From: Nostoc sp. GT001 | GTDB lineage: Bacteria > Cyanobacteriota > Cyanobacteriia > Cyanobacteriales > Nostocaceae | NCBI RefSeq assembly: GCF_030382115.1 | Contig: NZ_JAUDRJ010000003.1 | Span: 5,082,364 to 5,131,599, forward strand | Length of the DNA stretch: 49,236 bases | Reading direction: 5' to 3' | Part shown: positions 27,948 to 36,936 of the stretch, in pieces | Numbering within the stretch: position 1 is the stretch's first letter | Layout: each line of letters begins with the position of its first letter | The notes under the pieces: generated by a model | Seen by the model: the letters and a program-made list of their open reading frames with translations, nothing else | Databases searched by the model: none | Told to the model about the DNA's origin: nothing | Program-made: the position numbers and the translations under genes

Positions 27948-28398
27948 GCTAATGGAAGCAGGGGAGCAGGGGAGCAGAGGGGCAGAGGGGCAGGAAGTAC
28001 AAACTGATGCATTAATCCTGCATTTTGTCCCTCATGTACTTGAAAAGTAATATCAGTAATCAAGCAAAAATGATACCACGGGTAAAGGCAACTGCGAGAA
28101 GTCTGTAAAACCTTGTTAAAAAATAAAGATTGTTTGCCTGCCTTGCCAGAAAACCACAACTCCTAATGAGAAAATAAGACATTCTAACCAAGCGATCGCC
28201 ATAAGATTGTCAACAAACCTGTTAATCAGACCCAATTTTTTTGAATTTAAAGGAAACAAAAGCATTATGGGACATGACTTAGAAAATTAGTGCCTCAAAA
28301 TACTCCTGAAAGCCAGTCTTTGTTTAATAAGGTTTGTGTAGAATTTGGTGGTGAGGTTCTTTAATTGATTCTCAATTGCAACAATCCAGGTTTCATTT
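27948..28398. other. Intergenic region with a purine-rich repeat
   Basis: This 451-bp spacer begins with a G-rich run of GCAGGGGA/GCAGAGGG units (27958-27995), another short tandem repeat. A 71-codon minus-strand frame over it is repeat-derived and not called. The rest is AT-rich and probably carries the promoter of the GAF protein. Confidence 0.5.
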
Positions 28399-30981
28399 AT
28401 GAGTCAGTCTTTTTCTCAAAACCAAGCAAGACGAAATCGCCAAAAGAGACTCTGGCAACAAAAATGGAGTTTAAAGACTAAAGCAATGGTTTGGGCACTA
28501 AGTATCAGTGTCCTCCCTGTGGTTGCAATTGGAACAGCTACTTACAATTATGGAATTAATTTAATCAACACACAAATTCCGCAAGTAAGACAAGAGAGTG
28601 TAAAAAGTTCACCAGAAAGTGAACTTGCTCTACAAAGACAATTGTCACTCTTGTTAACTGGTATGGGAGTGACAGCAATTTTAGCAGGTGCGATCGCTGT
28701 TTTTGTGACGAATCGAGTTATGAGTCGAGTCAGCAATGTTGCTGCAATCTCTAATAATATTAAAAAGAGGCTACGTCCAGACAGTGAGTTTACTCAAGTC
28801 TTCATCGCTGGCCAAGATGAATTAGTGATGTTAGAGAGAAACATCACCTTATTTACAGACCTACTTTCGGTTTTAATACAGGAGAAAGAAGCCGAAGCTG
28901 ATTATTCCCAACTATTAATCAAAATTACCCGCTGGGTTCGAGAATCATTCAATGAAGAAGATGTTCTCAAAACTACCTCAGAAGAAATTCGTAAAGCTTT
29001 AAGCATCGATCGCGTCACCATTTTTTGCTTCGACTCCAAATATAATGGAACCTTTATCGCCGAATCAGTAGCGCCTGGTTTACCGAAAATATTAGGGGTT
29101 ACAGTCTCTGAGCCTGGATTTGAGGCAGGGTATATAGAAAAATACCAAAATAGTAGCATCCATGCTACTGATAATATCCATCAAGGCGATCTCAGTGATG
29201 CTGATATTGAGTTGCTGGAGCAATTTGCTGTCAAATCTAGTTTAGTAGCACCTATTCTCAAAAGCAAACGGCTATTCGGTTTATTGATTGCACATCAATG
29301 TTCTAGACTTCGCTTTTGGCAACAATCTGAGATTGATTTGTTCTCTCAGATAGCCATGCAAGTAGGATTTGCCCTTGACTACGCCAACCTTCTACAACAA
29401 GTAGATACCAAGGCAGATAACGCTCAGGTATTTATCGAAATTACCCGCAGCATTCGCCAATCGCTCAACGAAGAAGATGTCCTCAAAACGACGGTGGAAG
29501 AGGTTCGTAAGGCATTGAGTACTGACCGAGTGCTGGTTTATAGCTTTTACCCTAATTGGTCTGGAATTATAATTGCCGAATCAGTGGTTCCAGGTTATCC
29601 CAAAGTTTTGCGGTCTGAAATTCAAGATATCTGTTTTGGTCAGGGTTATGTAGAAAAGTATCAGTCTGGTCGCGTTGTAGCCACAAACAATATTTATGAA
29701 GCTGGTTTGGCTGATTGTCACATTAACTTGCTCGAATCCTTTGCTGTGAAAGCAAATTTGGTCGCCCCTATTCTCAAAGATGAACAATTATTTGGCTTAT
29801 TAATTGCACATCAATGTTCCAGACCCCGTGATTGGCAACAATCTGAGATTGATTTATTTGCTCAGATAGCCATGCAAGTCGGGTTTGCTCTCGACCATGC
29901 AAGACTCCTGCAACGCATCGAGGCTGAGGGTGTGCAAAGTCAGTTGTTAGCAGATACTATCGGCATTATTCGCCAATCACTCAACGAAGAGGATGTCCTC
30001 AAAACCACTGTGGAAGAGGTTCGCAAAGCTCTGAGTACCGACCGAGTGATGGTTTATAGCTTTGATGCTGATTGGTCTGGAACAGTGATTGCTGAATCAG
30101 TTGTTCTCACTTACCCAAAAGTTTTGCGAGCTGAAATCCAAGACCCATGTTTCGGTCAAGGCTATGTAGATGACTATCAGTCTGGTCGCGTTCTCGCAAT
30201 CAACAACATTTATGAAGCTGGTTTGGCTGACTGCCATATTAACTTGCTCGAATCCTTTGGTGTGAAAGCAAATCTAGTAGCCCCCATTATTAAAGATGAA
30301 CAGCTATTTGGCTTGTTAATTGCACATCAATGCTCCAGACCCCGTGATTGGAAACAATCTGAGATTGATTTATTTGGCCAGATAGCGATGCAAGTAGGAT
30401 TTGCTCTTGACCATGCAAGACTCCTGCAAAGAATCGAAGCTGAAAGGATGCGAAGTCAGTTACTAGTGGATATTATCCGCAGCATTCGCCAATCCCTCAA
30501 AGAAGAGGATATCATCAAAACTACCGTGGAAGAGGTTCGCAAAGCACTGACTACTGACCGAGTGTTAGTTTATAGCTTTTACGCTAATTGGTTCGGAATT
30601 ATTATTGCTGAATCAGTGCTTCCAGGTTATCCCAAAGTTTTGCGGTCTAAAATTCACGACCCCTGTTTTACTCAAGGCTATGTAGAAAAGTACCAGTCTG
30701 GTCGCGTTGTCGCAATCAACAACATTTATGAGTCTAGTTTGGCTGATTGTCACATTAAACTGCTCGAATCTTTTGGTGTGAAAGCAAATTTAGTAGCACC
30801 AATTATCAAAGATGAGCAGCTATTTGGCTTGTTAATTGCACATCAGTGTTCTGAACCCCGTAATTGGCAACAATCTGAGATTGATTTATTTGCCCAGATA
30901 GCGATGCAAGTAGGATTTACTCTCGATCATGCTAGGCTCCTACAAGCGTATCAAACTGCTGAAGCAAACTCTGAGGAATAG
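28399..30981 (+). CDS. Membrane-anchored multi-GAF protein with three DXCF-type cyanobacteriochrome domains, no output domain
   Basis: An 860-residue protein. It has two membrane helices (about 33-52 and 80-104), then a HAMP-like linker and four GAF domains. GAF2, GAF3 and GAF4 each have a DXCF motif (Cys412, Cys584, Cys756) and a canonical Cys-His pair in ADCHI (Cys440, Cys612, Cys784). The two cysteines are 28 residues apart, the same as Cys494/Cys522 in TePixJ, the reference blue/green photoreceptor. Each should bind a phycocyanobilin- or phycoviolobilin-type chromophore. GAF1 lacks both cysteines (EPGF and SDADI). The repeats are spaced exactly 172 residues. PixJ-type photoreceptors end in a methyl-accepting domain; this protein stops after GAF4, so it lacks a recognisable output and may signal through a partner or be truncated. 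Confidence 0.85.
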   Translation: MSQSFSQNQARRNRQKRLWQQKWSLKTKAMVWALSISVLPVVAIGTATYNYGINLINTQIPQVRQESVKSSPESELALQRQLSLLLTGMGVTAILAGAIAVFVTNRVMSRVSNVAAISNNIKKRLRPDSEFTQVFIAGQDELVMLERNITLFTDLLSVLIQEKEAEADYSQLLIKITRWVRESFNEEDVLKTTSEEIRKALSIDRVTIFCFDSKYNGTFIAESVAPGLPKILGVTVSEPGFEAGYIEKYQNSSIHATDNIHQGDLSDADIELLEQFAVKSSLVAPILKSKRLFGLLIAHQCSRLRFWQQSEIDLFSQIAMQVGFALDYANLLQQVDTKADNAQVFIEITRSIRQSLNEEDVLKTTVEEVRKALSTDRVLVYSFYPNWSGIIIAESVVPGYPKVLRSEIQDICFGQGYVEKYQSGRVVATNNIYEAGLADCHINLLESFAVKANLVAPILKDEQLFGLLIAHQCSRPRDWQQSEIDLFAQIAMQVGFALDHARLLQRIEAEGVQSQLLADTIGIIRQSLNEEDVLKTTVEEVRKALSTDRVMVYSFDADWSGTVIAESVVLTYPKVLRAEIQDPCFGQGYVDDYQSGRVLAINNIYEAGLADCHINLLESFGVKANLVAPIIKDEQLFGLLIAHQCSRPRDWKQSEIDLFGQIAMQVGFALDHARLLQRIEAERMRSQLLVDIIRSIRQSLKEEDIIKTTVEEVRKALTTDRVLVYSFYANWFGIIIAESVLPGYPKVLRSKIHDPCFTQGYVEKYQSGRVVAINNIYESSLADCHIKLLESFGVKANLVAPIIKDEQLFGLLIAHQCSEPRNWQQSEIDLFAQIAMQVGFTLDHARLLQAYQTAEANSEE

Positions 30982-31365
30982 TAGGGGCGCGCAGCTGTGC
31001 ATAGGTGTCAACTTAACGCTAAACCCGCTTGGTGACAACGTTTTGCCCTCACCCCCAGCCCCTAGATTTAGGAGAATCTCTAAGCGTTTGGTGTATGCAA
31101 AAAATTTTCAGACACCCTCTAAACCATTGGTGTTGATAGCGAATGTTGAACAATTTCCGACAGTAGAGCTAGCTTTTGCTTGGACAAGAGATAGAAACGC
31201 TCCATTGATTTGAGGACACATGAATTTCTTTTTAGCGTTTGATGTGTGCTTCTATCGTTATGAATTAGCGTTTGAAATTAGCTCTAAAATAGCCTGATGG
31301 AAATAGTGAAACCCAACACTATATTAGGATTAGGTTAACGTTGGGTTTCACTGCATTCAACCAGC
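30982..31365. other. Intergenic region of dispersed repeats
   Basis: This 384-bp spacer lies between two convergent genes. Directly after the stop is a dispersed module GTAGGGGCGCGCAGCTGTGC with a GGTGTCAAC...GGTGACAAC direct repeat (31004-31039); a related copy follows the GH57 gene at 39651. A hairpin lies at 31307-31352. No gene was recognised. Confidence 0.5.
31307..31352. terminator. Hairpin between convergent genes
   Basis: GTGAAACCCAAC and GTTGGGTTTCAC form a 12-bp perfect stem around a loop of roughly 20 bases. It is downstream of both the GAF protein gene and the Ycf66 gene and could terminate both. Sequences of the type GTTGGGTTTCACT are also common dispersed repeats in Nostoc. Confidence 0.5.
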
Positions 31366-32094
31366 TTAATTCGGCGGTATTGCTTCCGGTGGCGTTTCCG
31401 CTGGGGGAGCGAGTACCGCATCTGGAGCAATTTCTTCTACGGGAATCGGTTGCTTATGCTCAATTTCAAAATCTGGTTGCGCTGCTTCCACCAATTCAGG
31501 AGATGGGGGATGTGGTGGAATCGCTTCTGGTACACTCTCGGTTTTTGCTTCGGTGTCGGTAGTAACTGTCTCTTCTGCTGGTGGTTCTGGGATGACAATA
31601 GTTTTGTCAATAATCTCAATAGCAGGTTTCTCTGACAGTACAGAAGTAATATCTTCAGGTTTGGGGGTTGTGGGTGTCTTTTTACTCACAGTCTGTTGCA
31701 CTTTGTCTTTCGCACCACTGAAGGTGCTACCCAGACCTTTTTGCAACTGGCCCAGCCGTTCCTGAAGGGACAACTTATTTACCTGTTCTTGAATGCCAGT
31801 TTTTACCGTCTCAGCACTGGGTACTTGGGTTTGTTGTGCCTGTGGGGTCAATTGCCGACGTAATGATAGAGTTTGCCAGCCAAACCAGACCAAAAGAGCC
31901 ACACTAGCCACATGACCCAGCAACAAACCTCCAGTAATGCGTGGTGCAAATACCCATAAAACTAAAGCGTAGAACAATCCTACGCCACTCCAGATAAAGT
32001 CATTCTTACGATGGATTTCTGGGAAAAAGAAAGCTGCTATATAAATGGCTAAACTACCAAGACCCACTACCAAAGCTAGGACAAATGCCAGCAT
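31366..32094 (-). CDS. ycf66: Ycf66-family membrane protein
   Basis: A 242-residue protein. The N-terminal 90 residues match the Ycf66 family: three or four hydrophobic helices (LAFVLALVVGLGSLAIYIAA, FIWSGVGLFYALVLWVFAP, GLLLGHVASVALLVWFGWQT) followed by LSLRRQLTP. The remainder is a long, low-complexity Pro/Glu/Thr-rich tail, probably disordered and cytosolic or stromal-side. The family is restricted to cyanobacteria and plastids and its function is not established. ATG at 32094 has AAGGAG about 10 bases upstream. It diverges from gnd. Confidence 0.85.
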   Translation of the reverse strand: MLAFVLALVVGLGSLAIYIAAFFFPEIHRKNDFIWSGVGLFYALVLWVFAPRITGGLLLGHVASVALLVWFGWQTLSLRRQLTPQAQQTQVPSAETVKTGIQEQVNKLSLQERLGQLQKGLGSTFSGAKDKVQQTVSKKTPTTPKPEDITSVLSEKPAIEIIDKTIVIPEPPAEETVTTDTEAKTESVPEAIPPHPPSPELVEAAQPDFEIEHKQPIPVEEIAPDAVLAPPAETPPEAIPPN

Positions 32095-32310
32095 TATTTG
32101 GTTACTCCTTACTGCGTCCTTTAATTATTTCAATTTTGCAAATTTTGTCAGTCAATTGTTGATTTAGATACAATTTAAAATTAATTATCCATGTTAGTTG
32201 TGGATTTTTGTCGTTTATATCAAGTCTTAAGGTCTTCTTTAGGGGAGAACGGAAAATATCGGACTACCCTTATAGGTAAAGGATCTGCAAGAGTTAGCCA
32301 GAAATTTTTT

Positions 32311-33741
32311 ATGACACTACAAAGCTTTGGTGTGATTGGATTAGCCGTTATGGGTGAGAACATCGCTCTCAACGTGGAGCGCAATGGCTTCCCAATTGCA
32401 GTTTACAACCGCTCCCGCGAAAAAACGGATGCGTTTATGGCGCAGCGTGCTACAGGACGGAACGTCAAAGCCGCCTTTACTCTAGAAGAATTCGTTGCCT
32501 TATTGGAACGTCCCCGCAAAATTCTAGTAATGGTGCAAGCTGGTAAGCCAGTGGATGCGGTGATTGCTCAACTCAAACCCTTGTTAGAAGAAGGCGATAT
32601 CATTATCGACGGTGGCAACTCTTGGTTTGAAGATACGGAACGCCGCACTCAGGAATTAGAACCTACTGGGCTTCGGTATCTTGGTATGGGTGTCAGTGGC
32701 GGTGAAGAAGGGGCGTTGAATGGCCCATCTCTGATGCCTGGAGGTACAACAAGCTCTTACGAGTTTCTATCACCAATTTTCAACAAAATTGCTGCCCAAG
32801 TCGATGATGGCCCTTGTGTAACCTATATTGGCCCTGGTGGTTCTGGCCACTATGTGAAAATGGTACATAACGGCATTGAGTACGGCGATATGCAGCTAAT
32901 TGCTGAAGCCTACGACTTGCTGAAAAACGTCGCTGGATTAAACCCCAGTCAGCTACATGACGTGTTTGCTGAATGGAACACCACCGATGAACTCGATTCA
33001 TTTTTGATCGAGATTACGAAGAATATTTTCCCATATATTGACCCAGACACAAATCAACCCCTGGTGGATTTGATTGTTGACGCTGCTGGTCAAAAGGGAA
33101 CTGGACGCTGGACTGTGCAAACTGCATTGGAATTAGGAGTCTCTATTCCTACAATTACAGCAGCAGTTAATGCCCGGATTATATCTTCGATTAAAGAGGA
33201 GCGGGTAGCAGCATCGAAAGTCCTCACAGGCCCCAGTATCAAGTATGACGGGCAAACTAAGGACTTTATCAACAAAGTACGTGATGCTCTCTATTGCTCA
33301 AAAATCTGTTCTTATGCTCAAGGGATGGCGTTGCTATCCACAGCTTCAAAAACATATAACTGGAATTTGAATCTGGGCGAAATGGCACGGATTTGGAAAG
33401 GTGGTTGTATTATTCGCGCTCGCTTCTTGAATAAGATTAAGAAGGCTTTTAGCGAAAATCCAGCATTACCTAACCTGTTGTTAGCTCCCGAATTTAAGCA
33501 GACAATTCTCGATAGACAGACTGCTTGGCGGGAAGTGATTGCAACAGCTGCAACAGTTGGAATTCCAGTACCAGCATTTAGCGCCTCCTTAGATTATTTT
33601 GACAGCTATCGCCGCGATCGCTTGCCTCAAAACCTAACTCAAGCACAACGCGACTACTTTGGCGCACATACCTACCTGCGTCTCGACAAACCCGGAAGTT
33701 TCCACACTGAATGGGTTCCTATTGCTGAAGCCGAGAAGTAA
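32311..33741 (+). CDS. gnd: 6-phosphogluconate dehydrogenase, decarboxylating
   Basis: A 476-residue enzyme of the oxidative pentose phosphate pathway, converting 6-phosphogluconate to ribulose 5-phosphate with NADP+ reduction. It has the Rossmann start FGVIGLAVMGENIALN, the substrate region GMGVSGGEEGALNGPSLMPG, the catalytic-lysine region GSGHYVKMVHNGIEYGDMQ and the C-terminal TEWVPIAEAEK. The frame stays open 40 codons upstream to 32191, but ATG at 32311 gives the family's usual start (MTLQSFGVIG) and length. This pathway supplies NADPH at night and in heterocysts. A strong terminator follows the gene. Confidence 0.96.
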   Translation: MTLQSFGVIGLAVMGENIALNVERNGFPIAVYNRSREKTDAFMAQRATGRNVKAAFTLEEFVALLERPRKILVMVQAGKPVDAVIAQLKPLLEEGDIIIDGGNSWFEDTERRTQELEPTGLRYLGMGVSGGEEGALNGPSLMPGGTTSSYEFLSPIFNKIAAQVDDGPCVTYIGPGGSGHYVKMVHNGIEYGDMQLIAEAYDLLKNVAGLNPSQLHDVFAEWNTTDELDSFLIEITKNIFPYIDPDTNQPLVDLIVDAAGQKGTGRWTVQTALELGVSIPTITAAVNARIISSIKEERVAASKVLTGPSIKYDGQTKDFINKVRDALYCSKICSYAQGMALLSTASKTYNWNLNLGEMARIWKGGCIIRARFLNKIKKAFSENPALPNLLLAPEFKQTILDRQTAWREVIATAATVGIPVPAFSASLDYFDSYRRDRLPQNLTQAQRDYFGAHTYLRLDKPGSFHTEWVPIAEAEK

Positions 33742-33803
33742 GGTTTCGCACATCTGTATCAGAATATTGTGAAAGGTTAGTCAGTTTCAAAATACAGATT
33801 TAG

Positions 33804-33835
33804 AAGTGGCTCTGAGTTTCAGAGCCACTTTTTTT
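33804..33835 (+). terminator. Rho-independent terminator of gnd
   Basis: AAGTGGCTCTGA, loop GTT, TCAGAGCCACTT and then a run of T form a 12-bp perfect stem with a U-tract about 63 bp after the gnd stop. Confidence 0.88.
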
Positions 33836-33907
33836 AACATAGACACAAAGCGATAAACCGCAGAGAAAGAGAGGAGGATAATAGCGATTCTCTATTTTTT
33901 CTTGATT

Positions 33908-35050
33908 TTAAGGGTTATTATTACCAAGATATTTAGCTTTTAATTCTTCTAATTCTTGATCTATTTTGTTTGTACTAGTAGTCTGAGGCGTTGGGTTTGG
34001 TGGTTGTATTTTATTTGTTTGAGGTTTGCTACTACCCAAAAATTGGGTTTTCATTTGTTCTAATTCTAGATCAATTTGACTAGGAGATTTCAATACAAAA
34101 TTGGGTGGAGAATTTGGTGGTGATTGAGGGATAGGCTTTAGTGCTATTGCTGGTTTTGCTGCTGCTGGCGAGTATTTATTTAAGTCTTTGAGAACTTCGT
34201 CTACTGTTTGATAACGCCGAATTGGGATACTTGCTAGCATCTTGTTGAGAATGCGACTCAACTCATTACTGACGGGAGTTTGCAAGTATTGCTGCCATAC
34301 CCAAGTATCGTTGTTGGTATCATAAGAATCGAAGGGCGATCGCACTGTTAATAAATTAATACAAGTCGCACCCAAACTATAAATATCGCTGGCGAAAATA
34401 GCCCTACCTCTCATTTGCTCTGGCGCAACATATTCTGGACTCCCAATACTAGTACCAGTTTTATTTAAGGCAGCGCCAGTGGCAGATTTAGCCGCACCAA
34501 AATCTACTAATACTAGTTTGCGTTCGACATTGCTCTCACGAATAATATTTTCTGGCTTAATATCGCGGTGAATGACGTGTCTGGCATGGCAAAATTGCAA
34601 CACTGACAATAAATCGTTTAATAGTTGCCAGATTTGCGTTTCACTAAAAGCACCTTTATGTGCCAATTCCTGGGCTAAGTTTTGCCCGTCGATAAATTCT
34701 TGTACAAGATACTGCCGATTTTCTTGGGTAAAATATGCCAATAGTTCGGGAATTTGGGGATGCTTGCCCAATTCATCTAACTGCACTGCTTCTTGGTTAA
34801 ATAACTCTACGGCTTTTGCCAGAGTGCTAGTGCCTTGGGATTGGGGATAAAATTGCTTAATTACGCAGCGTGGTTTTGAGGGTTTATCCTCATCCACAGC
34901 TAAGAAAGTTTTGCCAAAACCACCTTGTCCGATTGGTTTGATAGCACGGTAACGTTCTTTGAGGAGTAACTTGGAACCACAAGTCACGCAAAAATTGACA
35001 TGATCGGGATTTTCCGGCTTGGGACAATGGGGATTAAGGCAGTAGCTCAT
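33908..35050 (-). CDS. Eukaryotic-type Ser/Thr protein kinase with N-terminal zinc ribbon
   Basis: A 380-residue kinase. Residues 1-30 hold CxxxxC and CxxC pairs (CLNPHC and CVTCG), a zinc ribbon common to cyanobacterial kinases. The kinase domain (about 30-290) has the glycine loop GQGGFGKTFLA, catalytic VIHRDIKPENII and metal-binding LVDFGAAKS, all complete. The C-terminal region has two related copies of a short charged motif, IDLELEQMKTQFLG and IDQELEELKAKYLG, joined by a Pro/Thr-rich linker; this may be a binding tail. No membrane helix is seen. Substrates are unknown. It converges with gnd. Confidence 0.93.
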   Translation of the reverse strand: MSYCLNPHCPKPENPDHVNFCVTCGSKLLLKERYRAIKPIGQGGFGKTFLAVDEDKPSKPRCVIKQFYPQSQGTSTLAKAVELFNQEAVQLDELGKHPQIPELLAYFTQENRQYLVQEFIDGQNLAQELAHKGAFSETQIWQLLNDLLSVLQFCHARHVIHRDIKPENIIRESNVERKLVLVDFGAAKSATGAALNKTGTSIGSPEYVAPEQMRGRAIFASDIYSLGATCINLLTVRSPFDSYDTNNDTWVWQQYLQTPVSNELSRILNKMLASIPIRRYQTVDEVLKDLNKYSPAAAKPAIALKPIPQSPPNSPPNFVLKSPSQIDLELEQMKTQFLGSSKPQTNKIQPPNPTPQTTSTNKIDQELEELKAKYLGNNNP

Positions 35051-35166
35051 ACAGGCGATCGCTCTTATATCTCTTTATTTTACTGGCGTTAAGGGTGGAG
35101 ACTTTTGCGAATCCGTTAAAATATGAGCGATCTCTACGATGGGCTACTCGGCGTCCCACTACTAAC

Positions 35167-35317
35167 TAGTACAGCACGGCGGAAATCAAGCCGCCACTTG
35201 AAAACTTGCAAAAGCCTTGATATACAAACTTTTGACTTTTAACTTTTGACACTTCGACTCCGCTTAGTGTGAACTTTTGACTTCCCCAAAGGGGCTGACT
35301 TCCGCCTTGCTGTACTA
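35167..35317. mobile_element. Candidate MITE whose end overlaps the antiporter stop codon
   Basis: TAGTACAGCACGGCGGAAAT (from 35167) and its inverted partner ending TCCGCCTTGCTGTACTA (35317) form about 23-bp imperfect inverted repeats, 151 bp end to end. The interior contains ACTTTTGACTT-type heptamer words. The last three bases (CTA, 35315-35317) are the TAG stop of the Ca2+/H+ antiporter gene on the minus strand. No open frame or clear target duplication was found. Confidence 0.5.
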
Positions 35318-36406
35318 CCCCATACCTTCCATAACTGGATGGAAGTAGAAGGCGAACCCCAACACTGTATAAGCGGCCAATAATAAAGTACCTTCGAGCC
35401 AATTGGACTTACCATCGGAACTAATACTGTTGGCAATCAACACTGACACAACCACAGCAACTAATTCAAAGGGCTTGAAATCCAAATCCATTGGTTTACC
35501 TAATATCCGCCCTGCTATTACCAATACAGGTGCGACAAATAGGGCAATCTGCATACTCGATCCCACAGCTACCGAAAGGGAAAGATCCATCTTATCTTTC
35601 ATCGCCACGGTGACTGCTGTGGCGTGTTCAGCCGCGTTACCGACGATGGGAACTAATATCACCCCTGTAAACAGCGCCGTCAAACCTAGCTGAGATGTGG
35701 CTACTTCCAGAGAATCTACCAACATTTCTGACTCAAGTGCCACTAGTAAGGTGCATACTAGCAAGACACCAACCCACAACATCATATTTGGTTTCGCGTG
35801 AGGAGTTTCCTCTTCTTCTGTCTCCGCTACACCCACATCATAAAGATAGGAGTGGGTTTTCATCGAAAATAGCAGTGTTAGGGCGTAAACCAAGATTAAT
35901 ACTACGGCAACAGCAATAGACAGATTTTGCAATGTTTGTTCGTTAATTCCTTGAGAAGTATAGTTCATTGCTGTTGGCATCAAAATGGCAATCACTGCCA
36001 AATTCATCGAAGCAGCATTCACCCGCGCCACAATTGGCTGAAATGTCTGTTCTTTGTAGCGCAGTCCTCCCAAAAGCATGGAAAAACCCATCACCAGTAG
36101 TAAGTTGCTAATAATCGATCCCGTGATACTAGCTTTGACTACATCAATTAACCCAGCGTTCAGGGCTACTAGGGCAATGATTAATTCTGTAGCATTGCCA
36201 AATGTGGCGTTTAACAAGCCCCCCAGCGATGGCCCAACTACGACAGCAATTTCTTCTGTAGCTGTACCCATCCAAGCTGCTAAGGGCAGAATTGCTAATC
36301 CAGCTGTAATGAAAACTGTCAATTCTCCCCATTCCAGAAAGTGGGCTGCTACAGAAACCGGGATAAACAGTAGTAAAGCGAAAAGAATAATGTTTTTGGT
36401 TGACAT
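35315..36406 (-). CDS. Calcium/proton antiporter (CaCA superfamily, CAX type)
   Basis: A 363-residue protein with about 10-11 membrane helices. Both alpha-repeats are clear: GGLLNATFGNATELIIALVAL in the first half contains the GNATE signature, and VGNAAEHATAVTVAMKDK in the second contains GNAAEH. The acidic loop ETEEEETPHA sits between the two halves. CAX proteins remove cytosolic Ca2+ (or other divalent cations) in exchange for protons. ATG at 36406 (MSTKNIILFALLLFIPVSVA) fits the family better than an upstream GTG at 36484. The stop codon lies inside a MITE-like terminal repeat, so the last residues may be altered. Confidence 0.9.
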   Translation of the reverse strand: MSTKNIILFALLLFIPVSVAAHFLEWGELTVFITAGLAILPLAAWMGTATEEIAVVVGPSLGGLLNATFGNATELIIALVALNAGLIDVVKASITGSIISNLLLVMGFSMLLGGLRYKEQTFQPIVARVNAASMNLAVIAILMPTAMNYTSQGINEQTLQNLSIAVAVVLILVYALTLLFSMKTHSYLYDVGVAETEEEETPHAKPNMMLWVGVLLVCTLLVALESEMLVDSLEVATSQLGLTALFTGVILVPIVGNAAEHATAVTVAMKDKMDLSLSVAVGSSMQIALFVAPVLVIAGRILGKPMDLDFKPFELVAVVVSVLIANSISSDGKSNWLEGTLLLAAYTVLGFAFYFHPVMEGMG

Positions 36407-36936
36407 TTGTTGTCTTAAGTTGAGGGTATCATTCACAGCGAGCAATCCTAAGTTTTCAATTTGGAGTGTTGAATTAACAATCACTTTGATTCAGCACTCC
36501 CATAGGATACTCTCAACCGCCTGTAGAACAATTCAGAGATTGTACTGTTTTCCGTTCACCGCTGTGGATGTTGTGTAAAGCAAAATTGCGATATAATGAG
36601 TTCTCGTAATCTTTTGTTGCAAAACTATGAATTTGAGCCAAAATATTACATCAAAAATGGGGTTTAATATATTAAAAGACAATTAAATTTTTGATTGGCG
36701 CTTAAGAAGAGAAAACCCCTAACTAAGGCTTTGTTTAATGGCTAATTACTTTAAGCCTTCAGGGAAAGGGCTGTGCGATAACGCAGATTTCCCACTACAA
36801 TAAAACAGCTTTGTCAAAATTTAGTTGGATATCATAGTTGTTATTTATACCGGATTTTGTGTGAAAACTATTGTAGAAAGGTTTATGCACAATGTTTTCG
36901 GTGCAACTGTAAGTTTTTTGTTTTGGATAAATATAC
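36407..36936. other. Divergent intergenic region
   Basis: This 530-bp AT-rich spacer lies between the antiporter gene and the GH57 gene. A TATAAT box at about 36592-36597 preceded by TTGTGT about 15 bases upstream could be a plus-strand promoter, but spacing is short. No gene was recognised. Confidence 0.4.

Noticed and set aside
27944..28159. 71-codon minus-strand frame after pyrR
   Set aside because: Its C-terminus is translated from a GCAGGGGA-type repeat; no family resemblance.
30929..31213. Frame overlapping the 3' end of the GAF gene, considered as a missing output domain
   Set aside because: The product is repeat-derived and shows no methyl-accepting or kinase motif.
32191..32310. 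40-codon N-terminal extension of gnd
   Set aside because: ATG at 32311 gives the standard N-terminus and length; the upstream codons are unlike the family.
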